Assembly (NCBI RefSeq): GCF_009755275.1
Contig: NZ_WQLA01000002.1
Location: 310,001 to 374,000, forward strand
DNA: 64,000 nt
Source of the DNA: Mucilaginibacter aquatilis
GTDB lineage: Bacteria > Bacteroidota > Bacteroidia > Sphingobacteriales > Sphingobacteriaceae
Direction: 5' to 3'
Shown here: in pieces, positions 35,454 to 44,104 of the stretch
How the letters are laid out: each line of letters starts with the position of its first letter
Numbering within the stretch: position 1 is the first letter of the stretch
Translations under genes and position numbers: made by a program
The notes under the pieces: model-generated
What the model was told of the DNA's origin: nothing
The model's input: the letters and a program-made list of their open reading frames with translations, nothing else
Databases searched by the model: none

Positions 35454-36179
35454 TTAACTTAAAACTTCTTCTAAAACATCTTGCGATCGGATGTTGCCAA
35501 AGCCTTCAACGTGAAGAGCATAATACTCCAGTAGCCTGCTAAGTAAATAGCGGCGTTCTGTGTTGGTAAGCACTATGGCTGCAAGATTATTGTAGCCATA
35601 TATAAGCAATTGTTTAAAGTGAGCAGTATGGGGTGGAGATAAATAAAAATTGCTTTCCGGTCGGGTATTGCTGAAAACGCCGTTATGTAAATCAAAATAC
35701 GCGGTATCAACGGCGTTTACATCGCTTGGGAAAAAGCCAATAAAGCGCGTTAGACCAATCATAAATACCAGGTGAAAGTTAGCAATGCCAGCGTCAAGGT
35801 TATCCAGCAGCTCAATACTTCCAAAAATGTAATCAAACATTTGTTCATCGGGCACCTGCTGTTTTATGGCCTTGTACAATATTTCGTTAAGAAACATGGT
35901 GATGCTGCTTTTGGCAATATCATAAGGTATATGCTTTAAAATTACCGCAACCTTAATTTCTTTAATTCTTTGAATAGAGCCTGTTGATTTATGGTAAACC
36001 ACCAAATCGAGCAGGTGAAGTGGCTGGAGCATATTGCGCGATACTTTAGCCTTAGGTTTGTTTACTCCGTTAATGATGTATGATTGTACGCCGAGTTTTT
36101 CGGTAAAGAGTTGTACAATAACACTTGCCTCACCATAATCGGTAACTTTTAAAACTATTGCTCGGGTTTTATGAAGCAT
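35454..36179 (-). CDS. recO: DNA repair protein RecO
   Basis: RecO helps load RecA on single-stranded DNA coated by SSB in the RecFOR pathway. The 241-residue protein has the N-terminal OB fold (LHKTRAIVLKVTDYGEASVIVQLFTEKLG) and the helical C-terminal region usual for Bacteroidota RecO. It lacks the four-Cys zinc site found in some RecO proteins, which is common in this phylum. It converges with the transporter gene at three bases distance and diverges from the SDR gene. Confidence 0.92.
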   Translation of the reverse strand: MLHKTRAIVLKVTDYGEASVIVQLFTEKLGVQSYIINGVNKPKAKVSRNMLQPLHLLDLVVYHKSTGSIQRIKEIKVAVILKHIPYDIAKSSITMFLNEILYKAIKQQVPDEQMFDYIFGSIELLDNLDAGIANFHLVFMIGLTRFIGFFPSDVNAVDTAYFDLHNGVFSNTRPESNFYLSPPHTAHFKQLLIYGYNNLAAIVLTNTERRYLLSRLLEYYALHVEGFGNIRSQDVLEEVLS

Positions 36180-36325
36180 ATAATGTATTGCCGTGCGTTT
36201 GTAAAAAATATATGATCCTAATCCTTCTTAGTAAGCTGCAAAAGTAAGCGATTGTGTTGCCCCGGTGGTTAATTTTATCATGTAAATAGTAAAGCTTACC
36301 ATTATACCTGCTATTTTGCAACATT

Positions 36326-37102
36326 ATGGATTTGAAACTTAAAGACAAGGTTGCTTTAGTACTTGCCTCAAGTAAGGGGCTTGGTAAAGCCATTGCAAAA
36401 ACATTGGCTGCGGAAGGTTGCCGTATCATAATAGCCTCCCGTAGCATGGATGAACTTAAAGCTGCGGCCAGAGAAATTGAAGAGTTTACGGGAAGTGCGG
36501 TCACTTACATTGCTGCTGATGTATCAAAGGCAGATGAAGTTGAACAACTTATAAGCCAGGTTGCAAGCCGGTTCAATAGTATCGATATTTTAATTAATAA
36601 TGCAGGAGGGCCACCATTTGCTTCCTTTGAAAGTTTTAATGACGAGGATTGGCAAAACGCATTTGAACTTAATTTATTAAGCTTTGCCAGAATGAGCCGC
36701 ATGGTATTGCCCTATATGAAGCAAACAGGCAGTGGCCGAATTATCAATATTATTAGCGGTTCGGTTAAATCGGTGCTTGCTAATTCTGTACTGTCTACCA
36801 GTATGCGTATGGGAGTTGTGGGCATGGCTAAAATGTTGGCCGATGAGTTAGGTCCTTATAACATTACAGTAAATAACGTTGCGCCCGGTTTAATTTTAAC
36901 AGACCGTATAAAGCATACCTTACCTAAGGGTATCGATTTAAATGAAGCTTTAAAGCAAAGGGCTGAAAATATACCATTGAAGCGAATTGGTAAGCCCGAA
37001 GAATTTGCCGCTTTGGTGGCGTTCCTGGCATCTGAACAAGCCTCATATATTACCGGAACCACCATTCAGGTTGATGGAGGAGCAAACCGGAGCATTTTTT
37101 AA
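36326..37102 (+). CDS. SDR-family protein without the canonical catalytic Tyr and Lys
   Basis: A 258-residue Rossmann-fold protein. The nucleotide-binding part is present (ALVLASSKGLGKAIAKTL, NNAGGPP), and the C-terminal part is normal (NNVAPGLILTDR, ITGTTIQVDGG). But where SDR enzymes have YxxxK, this sequence reads STSMRMGVVGMAK, so Tyr is Ser and Lys is Arg or displaced. A known SDR-like subgroup (beta-ketoacyl reductase-like) lacks the tetrad. It may have another chemistry or only bind the cofactor. The start is an ATG at 36326. It converges with pnuC with a four-base overlap. Confidence 0.88.
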   Translation: MDLKLKDKVALVLASSKGLGKAIAKTLAAEGCRIIIASRSMDELKAAAREIEEFTGSAVTYIAADVSKADEVEQLISQVASRFNSIDILINNAGGPPFASFESFNDEDWQNAFELNLLSFARMSRMVLPYMKQTGSGRIINIISGSVKSVLANSVLSTSMRMGVVGMAKMLADELGPYNITVNNVAPGLILTDRIKHTLPKGIDLNEALKQRAENIPLKRIGKPEEFAALVAFLASEQASYITGTTIQVDGGANRSIF

Positions 37103-37728
37103 AGTTGCTGTTGTTGTAAACGCAGCTCCTTGCGCCAGTCATAGTAACCTTTAGCCGCAAGGAGGGCGTAAATGGCAAACATGATAGCTGTTGGCTCAAG
37201 ATTTTTTGATGCATATATTAAAACGTATATAACGTCAACAAAAATCCATATCAACCAATTTTCTAACACCTTACGAGCCATGTAAACCTGCGCTGTAAGG
37301 CTTAATACGGTGCAAAAGCTATCCAGGAGTGGGTAGCTAGCCGAACTATAGTTTAAAAGGTTGCTTAAATAAACCAAGCTAAAGCCCAGTAGCGGGGTAA
37401 TTGCAGCCGTTATTAGCAGTGCTGTTTCCACTTGATTGATAGTTATATGCACCACAGGCATTTTGGCACTTTTGTCCGGCCGTCTGCTCCAGTAATACCA
37501 GCCGTAAATATTTATACAAAGCAAGTAAGCATTTTGCAGCATATCGGCATACAGGCCGTGTTGAGCAAAAATGTAGATGTAAATGCCGGTGGTTACTATG
37601 GCAAAGGGCCAGTTCCAAATATTGTTGCGGGCTGCAAGATATACACATAGCAAGCCGCAGCACACACCTATTAGTTCGAGTATACTTTGATGTTTAAACC
37701 AGTTGATAATTTCGTCCAGCAGATGCAT
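37099..37728 (-). CDS. pnuC: Nicotinamide riboside transporter PnuC
   Basis: PnuC brings nicotinamide riboside into the cell for NAD synthesis. The protein is about 209 residues with seven membrane helices and the family signature ARNNIWNWPFAIV near residues 33-45 and YGWYYW near 75-80. The ATG at 37728 is preferred; a TTG at 37734 would add two residues. A TATATTTG element ends three bases before the ATG, which may mean a leaderless transcript. There is no riboswitch-like structure upstream that I can see. Confidence 0.93.
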   Translation of the reverse strand: MHLLDEIINWFKHQSILELIGVCCGLLCVYLAARNNIWNWPFAIVTTGIYIYIFAQHGLYADMLQNAYLLCINIYGWYYWSRRPDKSAKMPVVHITINQVETALLITAAITPLLGFSLVYLSNLLNYSSASYPLLDSFCTVLSLTAQVYMARKVLENWLIWIFVDVIYVLIYASKNLEPTAIMFAIYALLAAKGYYDWRKELRLQQQQL

Positions 37729-38240
37729 TGTCAAATATACTTTTCGATACTAAGTAAGGCAAGTACAGGCGTTATTATAAAATGTTAGTAACTGTTAACA
37801 TTCTTGTAGCAATTATCATACACAATTCAAAGGCGTGTGTATGTTATAAAGGAATTGTAGTTTAATTAATACAACTTTCCGGAAATAGCTGAATTTCCTA
37901 TTTATCAAATTATTCACTTTTGATAGAACTCAATATAAATTGATAGGCCATTAAAAATTATAAATTCCTAATATAAAATGCTTCAAACGGCTGTTTTATT
38001 ATAAAAATGATAATCGACAAATACAATTTTAACTTGATAAAGATACTTGATATCTATCAATAAAAAACTGTAAATCAATTGATTATAAGTATATTTTAAA
38101 CGACGGTTAGTGTATTTCAAAAACCAGACGACTAGCAGGTAAACGCATTAATGGTTCACTTTTTTTCGTGCTTTAAAAAGTTTGGCTTCACTTTTGTAAT
38201 TAACATCACGACTCTGCATCTAAGTGAAAAACAAAATAAG

Positions 38241-38260
38241 GTAACATCTACCTATGTTAC
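38241..38260 (+). repeat. Short perfect hairpin in the intergenic region
   Basis: GTAACAT (38241-38247) and ATGTTAC (38254-38260) with a 6-base loop. It lies about 100 bases before the orphan + strand terminator and may be part of a small RNA. Confidence 0.4.
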
Positions 38261-38351
38261 AACATTTATGAAAGAGAATTCTCAGGCACCCAAGTTGAGA
38301 TGATTTTGTTCTTTGTTTTGGGTTTAATCAATAGTTTAAATTAATTAGGGG

Positions 38352-38383
38352 AAAGGGAGCTTCGAAAGTAGCTCTCTTTTTTT
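38352..38383 (+). terminator. Orphan + strand terminator
   Basis: Stem 38352-38361 with 38370-38379 (one G-T pair), 8-base loop and a run of seven T. No protein gene on the + strand lies upstream for 1.2 kb, so it points to an unannotated transcript. Confidence 0.75.
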
Positions 38384-38404
38384 ATGTACAAACTTTTAAG
38401 CCAA

Positions 38405-38438
38405 TAAAAAAAGCTCCAGAGGTTTAATTCCGAAGCCT
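38405..38438 (-). terminator. Terminator of the TPR protein gene
   Basis: On the - strand a 10-base stem with three G-T pairs (38438-38429 with 38420-38411), an 8-base loop and a T run (38412-38406), 30 bases after the TPR gene stop. Confidence 0.7.
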
Positions 38439-38467
38439 TACTTAAAACTATTGTTTGAACTTATTAA

Positions 38468-39871
38468 TTAGCGAGTGTAACGATTTATTATATCAAGAAT
38501 TACCTTGTTCTTTTGTAACTGCGGCAGGTAATCAAATAAAATATAATGTTTATCGGGGTCTGAGGTTAAAGCCAGCTCAAGGTTAACCAAAGCTTCATTA
38601 TAATCACCTTTAGCAAACAGGTAAGCAACCATACGATAGTAAAGCTCCGCTGCCTCGGGGTTGTTTTTAATAGCATTGGCAATTACCTCGATAGCATCAA
38701 TCAGTCTTTCCTGCTCATACATTATTGATGAATAGTCGAGCCAGGCATCAACATCAAGCGGGTTTAGCTCTACAACCTTTTCATAAGCCAGTTCGGCCTC
38801 AGGCAAATGGCCTAATTTATATTCCGCATCAGCAATGGCAAACCAATAGTCTGCATTCATAATGTCAAGATCAAGAGCTTTACGGTAAAAGTGCAGAGCC
38901 TCAAAGTACCGCTCTTCAAAATCAAGCGTTACGCCTATCCCAAACCATGCATCGGCTAGTTTGCTGTCCATACGCACGGCTTTTTTGTAAAAACCGCGTG
39001 CTTCGTCCATTTGTTCCAGCTTTTCGTAGCATTCACCTATGGCGCAATAAGTATCGGCATTGGGTTGTTCATACTCAAAAGTTTGCCGGTAAACTTCAAT
39101 GGCTTCAGCGTATTTTTCAAGGTTTACCAATGCATTACCCTTATTGAAGTATGCAGATGCAAAACTGTCTTTTATAAGTATAGCATAGTCATAGGCATCA
39201 ATGGCTTTTTCAAACAAACCTAATTTTGTATAAGCATTACCAAGATTATACCATGCAGCATAACTGTAAGGTTCATTATCAATGTACTGCTGATAGAATT
39301 GAATGCTCTCTTCCTGGTTGTCTATTACATCATAACAAAATGCCAGTTCATAAAGCGCATCCTGGTTTTCCATGTTTTGCTTAAGGCACTCTTTTAAATA
39401 ATGAATAGCCATTTCATAATCGCCCATGTTTTGATGAACATAAGCTATATGCAATAAAATATCGTCGGTTTCTTCGGCCATGCCAAGTGCTTTCTCGTAG
39501 TTTTCAAGCGCCTCGGTATAGCGGTCCATGCTTTCGTAAAGGTTCCCTCTTATAATATAAATGTCGGCGTCTGAGGCTTCAAGCAACGCAGCTTTATCAA
39601 GTGCGGCAAAGGCCTCTGTAACCTTATTGGTTACTACCAGTAATTGTGCTTGTTTAATTAAAAATACTGCTGCAAAAGGGTGCTGGCTTTTAGCATACTC
39701 CACTACCTGTAAGGCCTTTGCAGGGTCGTTTCTTTCAATGTAGTAATCAATTATATTCTCAAATGCCTGAGCATCAAAAAAGTACTGGTCATGATTACGA
39801 ATCATTTCTTCGTAGCGTTCTACCGAGAACTTTGGATCTTCGGTAAAACCAAATTCATATTCATCTTCCAT
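38468..39871 (-). CDS. Tetratricopeptide repeat protein
   Basis: A protein of about 467 residues made almost entirely of TPR helices (about eleven repeats, such as AAWYNLGNAYTKLGLFEKAIDAY and ADAWFGIGVTLDFEERYFEAL in parts). TPR solenoids bind other proteins; the partner is unknown. There is no signal peptide, so it is probably cytoplasmic. The ATG at 39871 (MEDEYEFGF) matches the acidic N terminus I would expect; an ATG at 39889 and the earlier extension to 39907 are less likely. It is a single gene with its own terminator. Confidence 0.88.
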   Translation of the reverse strand: MEDEYEFGFTEDPKFSVERYEEMIRNHDQYFFDAQAFENIIDYYIERNDPAKALQVVEYAKSQHPFAAVFLIKQAQLLVVTNKVTEAFAALDKAALLEASDADIYIIRGNLYESMDRYTEALENYEKALGMAEETDDILLHIAYVHQNMGDYEMAIHYLKECLKQNMENQDALYELAFCYDVIDNQEESIQFYQQYIDNEPYSYAAWYNLGNAYTKLGLFEKAIDAYDYAILIKDSFASAYFNKGNALVNLEKYAEAIEVYRQTFEYEQPNADTYCAIGECYEKLEQMDEARGFYKKAVRMDSKLADAWFGIGVTLDFEERYFEALHFYRKALDLDIMNADYWFAIADAEYKLGHLPEAELAYEKVVELNPLDVDAWLDYSSIMYEQERLIDAIEVIANAIKNNPEAAELYYRMVAYLFAKGDYNEALVNLELALTSDPDKHYILFDYLPQLQKNKVILDIINRYTR

Positions 39872-40252
39872 CTTATCTGGTTTATACATTACCTGTACCG
39901 GCCACAAACAGGCCTGCGCAGGTAATAACTTTCAGTTTAAGTTACTATAATAAGCCGATGCCGGGTAATTAAGTTTTCAACATACAGCTATTGTGGATAT
40001 TTAATTGGTTAAAGAATTGATTATTAACACAAACTTAATCCGGGTTAATTCATGCTACTAAAAAGGGTATGGTACCCGCCTGGGGGTTGGTCAGCACTCC
40101 TGGTATGAATTGGAATTTATTACACTAATATAAACGTTTTTTGCCCTCAAATTGTTGTTGCACCGGTTTAGCTTCACAGTTGGCAATTATTGCGTAAAAT
40201 AACCGTTAACTAAACAGCTCAAATTTTTAACTTGGCTACTTTATTAAACACG
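39872..40252. other. Intergenic region between the TPR and subtilase genes
   Basis: A 381-base region between divergent genes. It must hold both promoters, but I see no clear TTG / TAnnTTTG pair at the proper spacing, no strong hairpin and no open frame. Confidence 0.5.
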
Positions 40253-41893
40253 ATGAATACATATAAAAACTTTATACCCGCACTGGCATTATGTGGCGCG
40301 TTACTTACTTCGGTTAACGTAAATGCCCAAACCGCACCTGTGCCGGTACCTGCTCCGCCTCAAAACTGGCATACTATGGACTTAACAGCCGACGGATACT
40401 TTGGCATAAGCCTGAACAAAGCTTACCAGGCCTTAAAAGGTAAAAAAAGCAAGACTGTTGTTGTTGCCACCATTGATAGCGGTATTGATACTGCCCAGGC
40501 TGATTTAAAACCGGTGCTATGGGTTAATACCAAAGAAAAGGCAGGTAATGGTAAAGATGATGATGGTAATGGTTACATTGATGATGTACACGGCTGGAAC
40601 TTTTTAGGCGGCCCGGGCGGAAAGTGTGACTTCACCGAAACTACAGAAGAGGTACGTGAGTACAACCGCCTAAAAGGAAAATATCTACAGGCTACCGAAG
40701 CCACAGCTACAGACAAAAAAGAGTTTAATTACTGGCAAAAGGTTAAGGTTACTTATGACTCTACCATTGCCCAGTCATCAAGACAAACCCAGCAGTATGG
40801 CCAAATGATGAACGTGCTGATGGGAACCAGCGGTTACATAAAGCGTGAGCTTAAGTTGCCTGCAAACGGTACTTTTAAAGCAGCCGATCTGGAAAAAATA
40901 AAATCAACCAATGATACTGTTGTACAAAGCAAAGGAGTTTGGGGCTATATTTTTGCCGAAGAACCAAACTCAACTAATAGCGATGTGCTGAAAGAAATAA
41001 GCGAAGCGCTTGCCAAATTCAACAATGATTTAAACCCCGATCTTGAAGCGCGTGCCCGTATTGTGGGTGATGACCCCAATGTTTGGGACTCTAAGCCTTA
41101 CGGCAGTCATCTTGTTAAATTTGATGATGCATCGCATGGTACAGGTGTTGCCGGTTTAATAGGCGCAGTGCGTGATAATAAATATGGCATTAACGGTGTG
41201 GCCGATAATGTGCGCATTATGGCTATTAAAGCCGTTCCAAATGGTGATGAGTATGATAAAGACATTGCCAAAGCAATACGTTATGCAGTTGATAACGGCG
41301 CCAAAATTATAAACATGAGTTTTGGTAAAAAACTGTCGCCGCATAAAAAATGGGTTGATGATGCGTTTAAGTATGCAGCCGAAAAAGATGTTTTGCTTGT
41401 ACAGGCAGCAGGTAACGATCATCAGGATGTTGATGCTAAGCCAACGTACCCTAATGATCAGTTTGAGGATGGCTCAGTAACTGATGCTGCCAACCTGCTT
41501 TGCGTGGGTGCTTCATCAGCAAAAAAAGGTGAGAACCTACCGGGCGACTTCAGCAACTATGGTAAAAACAACGTTGACGTATTTGCACCGGGTGTAAAAG
41601 TAACATCAGTTGATAAAGATGCGGAGTTTAACACCGCCGATGGTACTAGCTTTGCTTCTCCTATTACTGCAGGTGTTGCTGCATTGCTTTTAGAGTACTA
41701 TCCAAATTTGAGCGCACGTCAGCTTAAGCAAATCATTATGCAGTCGGCTAAGCCTTTAACAGGTGTTATGGTTAAAAAACCGGGCAGCGATGAGCGTGTT
41801 GACTTTACAACCCTTAGTAAAACAGGAGGTGTTGTTAACGCTTTCGAGGCTGTTCAAATAGCTGCAAAAACCAAAGGCGAGCGTAAAAACTAA
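40253..41893 (+). CDS. Secreted S8 family serine peptidase (subtilase)
   Basis: A 546-residue exported protease. The signal peptide runs to about residue 26 (ALCGALLTSVNVNAQ). The catalytic triad is complete: Asp75 in VATIDSGID, His295 in DDASHGTGVAG and Ser466 in ADGTSFASPITAG. The space between Asp and His is about 220 residues, far more than in classical subtilisins, because of a long charged insertion. It looks active. The ATG at 40253 begins the signal peptide; the TTG at 40232 is less likely. A bidirectional terminator follows. Confidence 0.93.
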   Translation: MNTYKNFIPALALCGALLTSVNVNAQTAPVPVPAPPQNWHTMDLTADGYFGISLNKAYQALKGKKSKTVVVATIDSGIDTAQADLKPVLWVNTKEKAGNGKDDDGNGYIDDVHGWNFLGGPGGKCDFTETTEEVREYNRLKGKYLQATEATATDKKEFNYWQKVKVTYDSTIAQSSRQTQQYGQMMNVLMGTSGYIKRELKLPANGTFKAADLEKIKSTNDTVVQSKGVWGYIFAEEPNSTNSDVLKEISEALAKFNNDLNPDLEARARIVGDDPNVWDSKPYGSHLVKFDDASHGTGVAGLIGAVRDNKYGINGVADNVRIMAIKAVPNGDEYDKDIAKAIRYAVDNGAKIINMSFGKKLSPHKKWVDDAFKYAAEKDVLLVQAAGNDHQDVDAKPTYPNDQFEDGSVTDAANLLCVGASSAKKGENLPGDFSNYGKNNVDVFAPGVKVTSVDKDAEFNTADGTSFASPITAGVAALLLEYYPNLSARQLKQIIMQSAKPLTGVMVKKPGSDERVDFTTLSKTGGVVNAFEAVQIAAKTKGERKN

Positions 41894-41918
41894 ACTTACT
41901 TTAGTTAATTGTATAAAG

Positions 41919-41948
41919 AAACAGCGGGCATTAAACCCGCTGTTTTTT
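41919..41948. terminator. Terminator between the subtilase and DUF4153 genes
   Basis: Perfect 10-base stem (41919-41928 and 41936-41945), 7-base loop and a run of T on the + strand; the other strand also has a short T tract, so it may serve both convergent genes. Confidence 0.9.
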
Positions 41949-41959
41949 GTTATTTATGA

Positions 41960-43882
41960 TTACCATTTAATAAGTATTGCCCCTAACGCGTAGGTTATCT
42001 CAAACCTTTTGCCCTTGGCTGGTTTGTTAAGGTTTACCTGGGTTAGCCTTAATGTAACTACATGCTTGCCGCAGTTCCGGGTGATGGTAAGTTTACTTTG
42101 AGGCAGCGTATAGCTCGAAATGTAGGAGCTTGACCCCTCGGTGTTCTCCAGCTTTTTAAGGCTTGCTGTGTCTGCAAGTATTTCATTTGCCCACTTTTCA
42201 AGCTCAAAACTGGCGCTCTCATTGCCAATTTGTATAACCTGTGTGCTCCTGAAAGTATCAATGTGCTTAACCTCCGTATTGTTAATCTTATATCTAATGG
42301 TTGTAGGTTTCAATGTATCGGGCGATCCGTTCAAAGTGAGGTCATTAACGAGGTAATCATACCCTTTAATATCAATCACGCTCATCTCTTCGATAGTGAA
42401 TCCAATGCGTTCGTCTTCTGCATAAGTATTGCCTTCTGTATCTTCATCACGCCAATAACCCCAATACTTTTCAAGATTTAATTGTTTTTTTACCCACTCA
42501 AGCTTCAACGATATAGCTTCGTACCGATGAAGCTTTGCCGTGTTTGAGTTGTTTTTATGAATAAGTGAATCTGATACCTTTTTAAGATCTTTTTTAAAGT
42601 AAGGTTGTAGTACGGTAATGTCGTGCTGGCTGACCAGGTAGTCAATAACGGCTACGGCATGGTTACCATCTCTTTTTGATATGCTGTTACTTACAGGCTT
42701 AAACTTTAAATTGCTGAACGCTTTATTCTTAATAAATATGTCTTTCAAAATACGTAGCTGAGACATTTTTGCTACATTAAAAGCACTTAATGGTCCGTAT
42801 ACTGACACAAGCGTTAGTAAACATAATGAGATGGGAATTAACTTTATGTTTTGCTTTTTTGAAATTAGGAAGTAAATGCTGATGAACAAGAGCCAAAAGG
42901 CCAGTACAACCAAAAAGTATCTCAGCTCCGTTACACCGTACGTAAAAACCCTGGTGCCGGTAGCTACAAATAGCAGTACAATAAGCGGAAGAAGTAGTAA
43001 ATAAAAGCTTTTGGAGAAAGTTTTAATCCACTTGTTATCGTCTTGATTGCGGATGGGGTAAACAAGTAAGTTTGACAAGATGCCGAAAACTGCATAGCCT
43101 AATATCAGGCTTGATACCAGCCCTTTGGGTAATTGCCAGCTAATTAAAATCTTTCCTTCATAGGCTAATAAAATTATTACGTAAACCGTTGCCAGCGGTA
43201 TTAGAACGTACTGTGTGAAAATTTTTAAACCTTTGGGGTAGCTGTAGTCTTCATTGAGTGCTTCGGTGCTTGCAGGCACGCCCGCTAAAAAAAACGTTGT
43301 GCTAAAAAGTCCTACAATTAATACCCATAAGGTAGCAAACGTATCCCATTCAAAGTTAGCGTTAAACAGAAAGTTAATTGCACCTATAGCAGCCGCCAGG
43401 CCGATGAACAAAACAGCGCTGTACAATGCGCTGGTTAAAAAGCGCAAAAAGAGTGTTTTGTTGAATTGCCAAAAGCTTTGTACAGTATTGCCTTTTGTAA
43501 ATGCTGCAAAAGCAACAAGCAGGTGAAAGGCAAAACTGAGCAACAGGAATCTTAAAATATCAGTTTTTTGCTCAAACGGATTAATACTCCAGGTAATGGC
43601 ACATGTTAACAATACCGCCAACAATCGTAATAACCACAATTTGCCTTTACTTAATCCGTGGCTTTCGCTATACAACGTAGCCGATAGTGATAACAACAGC
43701 CCCAGGTTTGCGCCCGTTATAAGCCGCCAACACAAGCCTTGCCCATCATAATCAATTGAGTTAAGCTCTATATTTACAATTGCCGCAACTGTGCCTGTAA
43801 GCGCAAATAAAACCTCCAACGGGAAACGTTTGAGCACGGCTGCCGCCCCCTGAACAAGGTTTTTTAACGATATGAATTTCAT
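41960..43882 (-). CDS. DUF4153 domain membrane protein
   Basis: A 640-residue protein with about twelve hydrophobic helices in the first 400 residues (such as VLFALTGTVAAIVNI, AAIGAINFLF, TLWVLIVGLFSTTFFLAGVP) and a soluble C-terminal domain of about 230 residues with many beta strands. The membrane part matches DUF4153, a Bacteroidota-rich family of unknown function. It is a single gene. The C-terminal part is probably exposed to the periplasm. Confidence 0.8.
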   Translation of the reverse strand: MKFISLKNLVQGAAAVLKRFPLEVLFALTGTVAAIVNIELNSIDYDGQGLCWRLITGANLGLLLSLSATLYSESHGLSKGKLWLLRLLAVLLTCAITWSINPFEQKTDILRFLLLSFAFHLLVAFAAFTKGNTVQSFWQFNKTLFLRFLTSALYSAVLFIGLAAAIGAINFLFNANFEWDTFATLWVLIVGLFSTTFFLAGVPASTEALNEDYSYPKGLKIFTQYVLIPLATVYVIILLAYEGKILISWQLPKGLVSSLILGYAVFGILSNLLVYPIRNQDDNKWIKTFSKSFYLLLLPLIVLLFVATGTRVFTYGVTELRYFLVVLAFWLLFISIYFLISKKQNIKLIPISLCLLTLVSVYGPLSAFNVAKMSQLRILKDIFIKNKAFSNLKFKPVSNSISKRDGNHAVAVIDYLVSQHDITVLQPYFKKDLKKVSDSLIHKNNSNTAKLHRYEAISLKLEWVKKQLNLEKYWGYWRDEDTEGNTYAEDERIGFTIEEMSVIDIKGYDYLVNDLTLNGSPDTLKPTTIRYKINNTEVKHIDTFRSTQVIQIGNESASFELEKWANEILADTASLKKLENTEGSSSYISSYTLPQSKLTITRNCGKHVVTLRLTQVNLNKPAKGKRFEITYALGAILIKW

Positions 43883-44044
43883 GTTTTAAGCAATAAGACT
43901 AAGTTAAGCCTGAAAGGTAGCAAAGTTTGCTCATTATGAGTGTTATTGTTGTTTAATGATTTTATAAACAAAGGCCGGTTAACCTGCTGCAAAATCAAAT
44001 TTTTATAAAAATAAATTTACCGTTTCATCTTTTGCGGCGGTAGG

Positions 44045-44074
44045 TTGTTTTTACCGCGCCATTAGCTATATTTG
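44045..44074 (+). promoter_or_regulatory. Bacteroidota-type promoter of pdhB
   Basis: TTG at 44045-44047 and TATATTTG at 44067-44074 with 19 bases between, matching the -33/-7 consensus of Bacteroidota. Transcription would begin near 44080, leaving about 25 bases of leader before the pdhB ATG at 44105. The upstream ATG at 44072 would lie within the promoter, which supports the later start. Confidence 0.75.
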
Positions 44075-44104
44075 CGACGGAAAATTTTCATTCTTAATAA
44101 TATA

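Larger units (their letters stand above)
37729..38467. other. Large A/T-rich intergenic region
   Basis: A 739-base region between the pnuC start and the end of the TPR gene, both on the - strand. It is A/T rich up to about 38100. It then holds a perfect 7-base inverted repeat (38241-38260), a weak hairpin near 38280, a + strand terminator (38352-38383) with no gene before it, and the - strand terminator of the TPR gene (38405-38438). The only short ORF, 11 codons at 38268, is not convincing. A + strand small RNA is possible. Confidence 0.6.

Noticed and set aside
37729..37900. Riboswitch upstream of pnuC
   Set aside because: No conserved stem or aptamer-like core is visible, and a TATATTTG box lies three bases before the start codon, leaving no room for a leader.
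38268..38303. Eleven-codon ORF in the intergenic region
   Set aside because: Too short to support, no following gene that it could control, and no ribosome binding site that I can see.
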